Origin: Acinetobacter sp. CS-2
Lineage (GTDB): Bacteria; Pseudomonadota; Gammaproteobacteria; Pseudomonadales; Moraxellaceae
NCBI RefSeq assembly: GCF_016599715.1
Contig: NZ_CP067019.1
Location: forward strand, 124,001 to 188,000
Length of the DNA: 64,000 nucleotides
Reading direction: 5' to 3'
Shown: positions 18,422 to 26,600 of the stretch, one piece after another
How the letters are laid out: the number at the start of each line of letters is the position of its first letter
Position numbering within the stretch: the stretch's first letter is position 1
Made by a program: the position numbers and the translations under genes
The notes under the pieces: model-generated
Seen by the model: only the letters and a program-made list of their open reading frames with translations
The model's database searches: none
What the model was told of the DNA's origin: nothing

Positions 18422-18685
18422 ATGGAGATCAAAGAACTGAAACAGGTAGAAGTCATTACTGATGTTTTATGTGATGTATGCAACCAATCAACGAAACTAG
18501 AGTTTGGAACTTTATCGGCGCATTGGGGCTATGGTTCCAAGCATGACGGGGAAAGATATGAATTGCAGTTATGTGAGAAATGTTTCTTTTATGCCTTGGC
18601 GACATTAAGAAAAGAGCGAGCAGATGAGTTTATGTTTGATGAAAATTTTGACCCTTCAACACTAGATGGGTTTGGGTTGAAGTGA
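18422..18685 (+). CDS. Small CxxC/CxxC zinc-ribbon-like protein
   Basis: 87 aa starting MEIKELKQVE. Two Cys pairs, CDVC (about 19-22) and CEKC (about 52-55), could bind one zinc ion. The protein is acidic and soluble. I do not recognise the family. It is divergent from trio B, and a decayed homologue occupies the same place by trio A, so it is probably a fourth member of the module, perhaps a regulator. The start at 18422 is chosen for the AAGGA upstream and the match to the decayed copy. Confidence 0.75.
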   Translation: MEIKELKQVEVITDVLCDVCNQSTKLEFGTLSAHWGYGSKHDGERYELQLCEKCFFYALATLRKERADEFMFDENFDPSTLDGFGLK

Positions 18686-18753
18686 ACCTATCACGCGACA
18701 GGTTCTAAGAATCCAAAAAATACTGACTCAGATCCAAGCCAGCAACTTCATTT

Positions 18754-19068
18754 TTAATGGCGAGTAAGCGATTCAGGAAAAATATTTTTCTTTGCTTCGA
18801 GGTCACTGAGTTCGGAAAAGGCCTGAATACCGCCTGCGGCTTTAATTCCATCTAAAGCGACAGATAGAGCTTCCTGATCTGACGGGAATGTTTCATCCCA
18901 TACCGTAGAAGTACCATTTTGGTTTACCACTTCCAGTGTCCAGTCACTATCGGGTAATCGATAAATTAGAACTTCAATTTGCTCATTATCCTCTTTTAAA
19001 ATTTGAGACAAGGGAGAATCGATTAAATCATTTTCATCATAATCCATAGTACTGTCATTATCAGACAT
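18754..19068 (-). CDS. Conserved hypothetical acidic protein
   Basis: 104 aa. Very acidic N-terminus (MSDNDSTMDYDENDL), then a compact alpha/beta-looking segment containing VLIYRLPDSDWTLEVVNQNG and SDQEALSVALDGIKAAG. No signal peptide and no motif I recognise. It converges with the CxxC gene and precedes the broken DUF4236 gene. It may mark the edge of the chromosomal backbone. Confidence 0.6.
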   Translation of the reverse strand: MSDNDSTMDYDENDLIDSPLSQILKEDNEQIEVLIYRLPDSDWTLEVVNQNGTSTVWDETFPSDQEALSVALDGIKAAGGIQAFSELSDLEAKKNIFPESLTRH

Positions 19069-19167
19069 CAGCGGCAGCCTTTATTGTATTTAACATCCGT
19101 CCATAGTAATGAATGAATTAAATTTTGCCTAGCAGTGGATATTATAGGATACAAAGAATGGCTAAAT

Positions 19168-19477
19168 TCAAAAAATAATTGCCCCGACAATAAAACAAAA
19201 TAATCCAAAAATTACCCAAATCCAGATATTCGATTTGGGTTGCTCGGTATCTGGTGTATAGAACGGTTGTTGTTCCTGAGAAGGATTTTCTAGGTTGCTA
19301 GCTCTATTTTTATAGGATTGGTGCTTGGAATAGGATAGGCCTGTGCCTGGAATACCAACGCTGGTTCGGGTACCTTTTTTGCCAATATTTAAAGAAGCAC
19401 CAGGTTTGCCAATGCTTGCACTGCTGATGCCTTTATGCGTCAGATTGATTTTTAATCCAGGTAATATTTTAATACTC
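19168..19477 (-). pseudogene. DUF4236-type gene truncated by ISAba11-like element
   Basis: The minus strand reads ILPGLKINLTHKGISSASIG, GKPGASLNIGKKGTRTSVGI, PGTGLSYSK, then a Gln/Pro linker and a C-terminal membrane segment IWIWVIFGLFCFIVG with a TGA at 19168-19170. The Ser/Gly/Lys repeat pattern is that of DUF4236. The N-terminal start is missing because the IS begins at 19478, and it is not found beyond the IS. Confidence 0.75.
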
Positions 19478-20578
19478 TAGGACTTACGCAGTATTATTTA
19501 TAGATTCTCTGTGGTAGCAGATGATTTTTATCGAGAATAAAGTCATCAATGAAGTTTTTGATCATTGGTCTAAATAATTTCTTCTGCCAACGATATACAT
19601 TTTCAAAGATCCGCTCAAACTGGTTCTTTTGTATCTCGACGTAGGCCATCAAGGCTGAAAAAATATGATTCAAAATCAGTTTAGATCGTCTTACTTGAAA
19701 CTTTTCAATATGACAAACCTGTTTAATCACCCGGTGATATTGTTCTATTTTCCAATGACTTGAATGTAATTCATGAAAACTCTCAAAGGACAATAAATCA
19801 TCTTCATCTTGATGCACAATATAAAACCTCTGCTGTTCTTTTAACTGAGTCTTAAATAATTGTACAAAGCCAAAATCTTTGAGCCAGACCACTTGACCCT
19901 GATGGAAATTTGGCAATAAACGCAGTTGAAACCATTGTCCTTTTTCTGGGGAAACCTTACGGTTACAGTCGATACCAAACATAAATCGAATACCATATTT
20001 TCTTATGGTTTTTAGATTTCCAGTCGATGAATACCAACTATCACCTGTAATAAATTGAATCTTTGCACCCCAACTGAGTACTTCACTTAACATATCCATA
20101 AAGTAATCATTCTTGGTTTTACTTTCAGATTTGTCATAAATTCGGAAATTAATTGGAATATTTTGACCATTTTGATCTGTCGCATACAAGGTAATGAGAT
20201 TAATACCCTTGACGGATCGGTGGTGTTTGCCTGACCAAAAATAGCTAACTAAGTCCATATGCTGACTATACGGTTTATCTAAAACAGTATCATCAATACT
20301 GACTATAAGTTTATTATTATCAATATGTTGAATTGCTTCTTGATATAGGTCGTGAGGTGTGTAGTCTTCACGCTCTAGAAAGCGATTTACACTATCATGC
20401 GAGATGTTATAAGTCTCGGCAAGTTGTGTGCAGCTAATAGAGTTCGGTTCTGTCATGAGAAAGCCCATATAAATGGGTAGAGTACAAGTTGCTGTAGAAG
20501 CATTTTTAATTCGTCTGATCACAGATACTTTATAAAGTATTTTAATACTTTTTTGAATCCGTCAATGCGTAAGTCCTA
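19478..20578 (-). mobile_element. ISAba11-like insertion sequence, copy 1
   Basis: 1101 bp bounded by 13-bp inverted repeats TAGGACTTACGCA. Length, repeats and transposase fit the IS701-family element ISAba11 known from Acinetobacter. The flanking pentamers differ (TACTC left, TATAT right), so there is no target duplication, unlike copy 2. This suggests an IS-mediated rearrangement after insertion that removed the start of the DUF4236 gene and placed the element about 100 bp upstream of ata. Confidence 0.88.
19494..20522 (-). CDS. IS701-family transposase (ISAba11-like)
   Basis: 342 aa DDE transposase. Acidic residues lie in IVSIDDTVLDKPYSQ, FITGDSWYSSTGN and the C-terminal HWKIEQYHRVIKQ helix, in line with a DDE nuclease fold. 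The frame is intact and spans most of the IS. It differs from copy 2 (44951-45979) at only a few residues, so both transposases are probably active or recently active. Confidence 0.9.
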   Translation of the reverse strand: MIRRIKNASTATCTLPIYMGFLMTEPNSISCTQLAETYNISHDSVNRFLEREDYTPHDLYQEAIQHIDNNKLIVSIDDTVLDKPYSQHMDLVSYFWSGKHHRSVKGINLITLYATDQNGQNIPINFRIYDKSESKTKNDYFMDMLSEVLSWGAKIQFITGDSWYSSTGNLKTIRKYGIRFMFGIDCNRKVSPEKGQWFQLRLLPNFHQGQVVWLKDFGFVQLFKTQLKEQQRFYIVHQDEDDLLSFESFHELHSSHWKIEQYHRVIKQVCHIEKFQVRRSKLILNHIFSALMAYVEIQKNQFERIFENVYRWQKKLFRPMIKNFIDDFILDKNHLLPQRIYK

Positions 20579-20677
20579 TATATATTAAAGTTACACTAGT
20601 TTTGTTTTATGTTATTTTATTGTTATATGTTTGCATATTGCTGATTAAGTACCACTTCCTTAAGGAGTTTCTTTTGT

Positions 20678-23600
20678 ATGAATAAAGTATATAAAGTAGT
20701 GTGGAATGCCTCTTTAGGGGTATTCGTTGCCGTTTCTGAACTTGCTACTGCCAGAGGCAAATCAAGTTCTACAACCAACAATGCTGCTAGCTCTGCAGAT
20801 AAAAAGGCTGGCATCTTCAAGCCTGCTAAGACAGCGTTAGTGCTAGCTATGCTATTTGTTCTACCGCACAGTGTTATGGCGGCAGAAAATGTTGATGCTA
20901 ACAACTTAACGGTTGCAGGCACATCTACATTCACAGGTGCGGCAACTTTCAATGGTGGCATCACCGCCAATAGTATCACCGCCAATAGTATCACCGTTGG
21001 TGGTAAAGCGGTTGCTACATCGGATCAAATCACTAATCTAGAAGCCAACAAAGCTGATAAAACAGCTGTGGATGCGCTTTCAAACCGAGTTACAACTTTG
21101 GGTCTAACAGACGAATACACTGGTATCAAATATTTCCGTGTAAAATCAACTGCGGATGACGCTAAAGCAAATGCGACAGATTCTGTTGCAATAGGTCCTA
21201 AGGCACTCACAGAAGCATCAGCAACTAAAGGCATCGCTATTGGTGATAGCGCTAAAGCAACAGGTGTAGAAGCGACAGCGGTCGGTCCTTCGGCGCAAGC
21301 TGGTAACTTTGGTCTGGCTGCAGGTAGTAATGCTAGAGCCACTGGTCAGGCAAGTGTTGCTTTAGGTCAGGATGCTCTTTCCAATTCTCAAAACACAGTT
21401 GCTATCGGTAAAGGCGCTGCAGCACTAGCTGCAGATGCGATAGCGGTCGGTAATTCGGCGCAAGCTCTTGAATATAGTCTGGCTGCAGGTAGTAAAGCTA
21501 GAGCCGATGGTGTCGCAAGTATTGCTTTAGGTCAAAATGCTCAATCCACTTCTGAAAACTCAGTTGCTATCGGTAAAAACGCTCAAGCTAAACCTTGGAG
21601 AACGATCTCAATTGGTCAGGATGCAGGTAAAAATCAGGTAGAAGATATAATTGGTGACAAGAACGAACACATCAACATCGGTGTTAGAGCCGGTGAAAAC
21701 ATCGATGGTCAGTTAAATATCAGCATTGGTCAATCAGCAGGTTCCAATACGCAAGGTAAAGGTAACATTGCACTTGGTCAAAATGCAGGTCAACATACTG
21801 GTGGTACTGATAGTAGTGTTGGTAATAACATTGCAATCGGTACTAACGCCAACCGATTCTCATCTTCTACTGGTGTTCAAGAAGCAACAGCAATTGGCTT
21901 TGAAGCAATGGCATCAGGCACAAGATCAGTTGCGCTGGGTAAACAAACCAAATCAACTGCGCTAGATTCTGTAGCTATCGGTACCAGTTCTGAAGCTAAG
22001 GGTACAAACAGTGTCGCAATCGGTCTTAGCGCCATTGTAAATGGTGCTGATAACGTTGCACTGGGCGCCAAATCTGTAGCCGATACAAAAGTAGGTGCAG
22101 GCTATCTGACAGGCAAACCTTCTAATACTGTTGTGTCAGTAGGTAATGACACGCTTCAACGCCGTATCGTTAATGTTGCAGATGGTGCTGACGATCAAGA
22201 TGCAGTAACTGTCGCACAGCTAAAACGAACTTCTGATGATGTTTTCAGCAAGGTTAACGCTGCGATCAATAATATTCCTGCCAATTCAGGCTCGGGCATT
22301 AATTACGATACCACTACTAGACCTGGCCAGGCGAATAGCATCACTTTAAAGAAAGATACTGTTATTGGTAATGTAGCCCCAGGTGTACTAGATACTGACG
22401 CTGTTAATGTCAAACAGCTAAACCAAACAGTTGAAGCGAACAAAACCCACTACTTCAGCACCAAAGTAACTGGTGCTACACAAGGCAACTACAACAACGA
22501 TGGTGCCCAGGGTGACATTTCTCTAGCCGTTGGTATGGATGTTTTATCAACTGGCGATCGCAGCGTAACTGTGGGTAACAAATCTACTGCAGAGAGCAAG
22601 GGTGGTATCGCCATCGGTGCACTTTATGAGGGCTCAGCAGCTCTAGATGATAAAGTACCTCAAAATGCCGTCCAAACTGTAGCGAAAAGCAGCAATGGAC
22701 AGCCTTTTGAATATAACATGGCAATCGGCGCTGGTGCATCTTCAGAAGGCAATAACTCTATTGCCATCGGTTCGCTTGCAAAAACTTCAACCAAGCAACA
22801 ACAAAACCTCAGCCCAGATCGTGCCATCGCAATTGGTTATTTCGCTGCTGCATCAGAAGTAAAAGCAAATGCAATCGGTGATCGCGCCACCTCAAGCGCC
22901 GAGAAGGCTAATGCATTTGGTAGCCAAGCTTTCTCTTCTGGTGTTTCATCTACTGCTATCGGTACTGTAGCTCAGGCTAGCGGTCAGAACTCTATCGCCA
23001 TGGGTACACACCAACGTGTAACGGGTGCCAACTCAGGTAGTATTGGTTACGCTGGTGATTACACTCCAACAAATGTCGGTCGTGACCCCAGCGGCACACA
23101 TGCTGATAATGCAACACTAGTTTCAGGTACAGGTACATATTCTGTTGGTAATACTAACAGCACTGTTACTTCGAATGAATCTGGTATCTTTGGTAATGAC
23201 AACTTCATCCAAGCCGTAGAGAACGTTCGCGTTGTTGGTAACAAGAACACCGTTAGCAAAAACAATCCACCACCAGGGATCACCAAAACACTAAAAGATG
23301 TGTATATCACTGGTTATAACAACCAAGTTGATGTCGCAGCTACGCCAATGGCAAATAGCAAAAACCTATTTATAATGGGTGCTGCTAACAAAATTGGTAC
23401 AAAAGATGCATTAACCATCACAGATTCTTATGTGATCGGTACTAATAACACCATCAATACTCCTAACACTGCAAGCGATTCTGACGATCCAAGCAATCCT
23501 GGTGCTAAAGTAGGCAAAGGCTTCTTTATCCTAGGTAATAATGTTACCGCGACCAAAGAGAATTCTGTATATCTAGGTACAGATGCTGCGTACACCGCCA

Positions 23601-26600
23601 AAGGCGCTTCTACAGACGGCGACGCTGCAGTCACCGAGCCGGTAACTGTGGGTGGCACGCTGACCTACGGTGGTTTTGCCGGTAAAACTCCTGTGGGCGT
23701 GGTGACTGTTGGTGATGTCGGCAAAGAGCGTCGCATCCAAAATGTGGCAGCAGGTCTGATTTCTGCGACTTCAACCGATGCCATCAATGGCAGTCAGTTG
23801 TATGCGACTAATGCCAAACTGGGCAATGTGGCCAATACCGTGAAGGAAAACTTCGGTGGTAATGCCACTTTGAATCCAGATGGCAGCATTACATACACTA
23901 ATATCGGCAATACCGGTAAAGACAATATCCATGATGCGATTAAGGCTGCTACCACCAAGGTTGAAGAAGGTGCCGGCATCAAAGTAGATCCTACAAAAAA
24001 TGCTGACGGTTCAACCACTTACACCGTATCTGCTAAGACTGATGGTACTACTACGAAGATTGATGACAAGGGCAACATCGCAGCTGTCACCGCACCATTA
24101 ACAACTAACACTGATGGTAAGGTAAATACACCAGCAGCACCAAATGCACTAGCAACCGCAGGTGATATCGCTAATGCGATCAACAACTCTGGTTGGAAAC
24201 TGGCAGCAGATGGCACAACTGGTACCGAGCTTATCAACCCAAGTGATACCGTAACCTTCAAAACTGGCAGCAGTAACCTAACTGTTCAGCGTGATGGTGC
24301 GAATATCACTTATGATTTGGCAAAAGACATTAACATCAACAGTGTTAAATTCGGTAACAATGGCCCAACCATCAAAGCTGATGCTAACAACAACATTAAT
24401 ATTGCTAAATCAGATGGCTCAGCAACCAAGATCACCAATGTAGCCGCAGGTACAGGTGATAATGACGCAGTCAATGTCAGCCAGTTGAAAGCGGCTAAAT
24501 CAACCGTTGAAGGTGACAAAGGCGTATCAGTAACACCAAAAACTAATGCTGATGGTAGCACGACTTACACAGTAGCAGCGAAGACTGATAACACGACTGT
24601 TAAAGTAGATGGCAACGGCAACATCGCAGCTGTCACCGCACCATTAACTACTAACACTGATGGTAAGGTAGATACACCAGCAGCACCAAATGCACTAGCA
24701 ACCGCAGGTGATATCGCTAATGCGATTAACAACTCTGGTTGGAAAGCAACATCAGGTGCAACAGGTTCAGGTGTTGTTAATGGCACGACAGAAGAGCTAA
24801 TCAACCCATCTGAAACAGTAACATTCCAAGCTGGCGATAACATGGTTCTAAACCAAGCTGGAAATGTATTCACTTACAGCTTGAATAAAGACATCAACAT
24901 CAACAGTGTTAAATTCGGTAACAATGGCCCAACCATCAAAGCTGATGCTAACAACAACATTAATATTGCTAAATCAGATGGCTCAGCAACCAAGATCACC
25001 AATGTAGCCGCAGGTACAGGTGATAATGACGCAGTCAATGTCAGCCAGTTGAAAGCCGCTCAAGCAGCTGCAACCACCAAGGTTGAAGGTGACAAAGGCG
25101 TATCAGTAACACCAAAAACCAATGCTGATGGTAGCACGACTTACACAGTAGCAGCGAAGACTGATAACACGACTGTTAAAGTAGATGGCAACGGCAACAT
25201 CGCAGCTGTCACCGCACCATTAACTATCACTGATGGTAAGGTAAATACACCAACAGCACCAAATGCACTAGCAACCGCAGGTGATATCGCTAATGCGATT
25301 AACAACTCAGGTTGGAAACTGGCAGCAGATGGCACAACAGGTACCGAGCTTATCAACCCAAGTGATACCGTAACCTTCAAAACTGGCAGCAGTAACCTAA
25401 CTGTTCAGCGTGATGGTGCGAATATCACTTATGATTTGGCAAAAGACATTAACATCAACAGTGTTAAATTCGGTAACAATGGCCCAACCATCAAAGCTGA
25501 TGCTAACAACAACATTAATATTGCTAAATCAGATGGCTCAGCAACCAAGATCACCAATGTAGCCGCAGGTACAGGTGATAATGACGCAGTCAATGTCAGC
25601 CAGTTGAAAGCGGCTAAATCAACCGTTGAAGGTGACAAAGGCGTATCAGTAACACCAAAAACTAATGCTGATGGTAGCACGACTTACACAGTAGCAGCGA
25701 AGACTGATAACACGACTGTTAAAGTAGATGGCAACGGCAACATCGCAGCTGTCACCGCACCATTAACTACTAACACTGATGGTAAGGTAGATACACCAGC
25801 AGCACCAAATGCACTAGCAACCGCAGGTGATATCGCTAATGCGATCAACAACTCTGGTTGGAAACTGGCAGCAGATGGCACATCAGGTACCGAGCTTATC
25901 AACCCAAGTGATACCGTAACCTTCAAAACTGGCAGCAGTAACCTAACTGTTCAGCGTGATGGTGCGAATATCACTTATGATTTGGCAAAAGACATTAACA
26001 TCAACAGTGTTAAATTCGGTAACAATGGCCCAACCATCAAAGCTGATGCTAACAACAACATTAATATTGCTAAATCAGATGGCTCAGCAACCAAGATCAC
26101 CAATGTAGCCGCAGGTACAGGTGATAATGACGCAGTCAATGTCAGCCAGTTGAAAGCGGCTAAATCAACCGTTGAAGGTGACAAAGGCGTATCAGTAACA
26201 CCAAAAACCAATGCTGATGGTAGCACGACTTACACAGTAGCAGCGAAGACTGATAACACGACTGTTAAAGTAGATGACAAGGGCAACATCGCAGCTGTCA
26301 CCGCACCATTAACAACTAACACTGATGGTAAGGTAAATACACCAGCAGCACCAAATGCACTAGCAACCGCAGGTGATATCGCTAATGCGATTAACAACTC
26401 TGGTTGGAAAGCAACATCAGGTGCAACAGGTTCAGGTGTTGTTAATGGCACGACAGAAGAGCTAATCAACCCATCTGAAACAGTAACATTCCAAGCTGGC
26501 GATAACATGGTTCTAAACCAAGCTGGAAATGTATTCACTTACAGCTTGAATAAAGACATTAACATCAACAGTGTTAAATTCGGTAACAATGGCCCAACCA

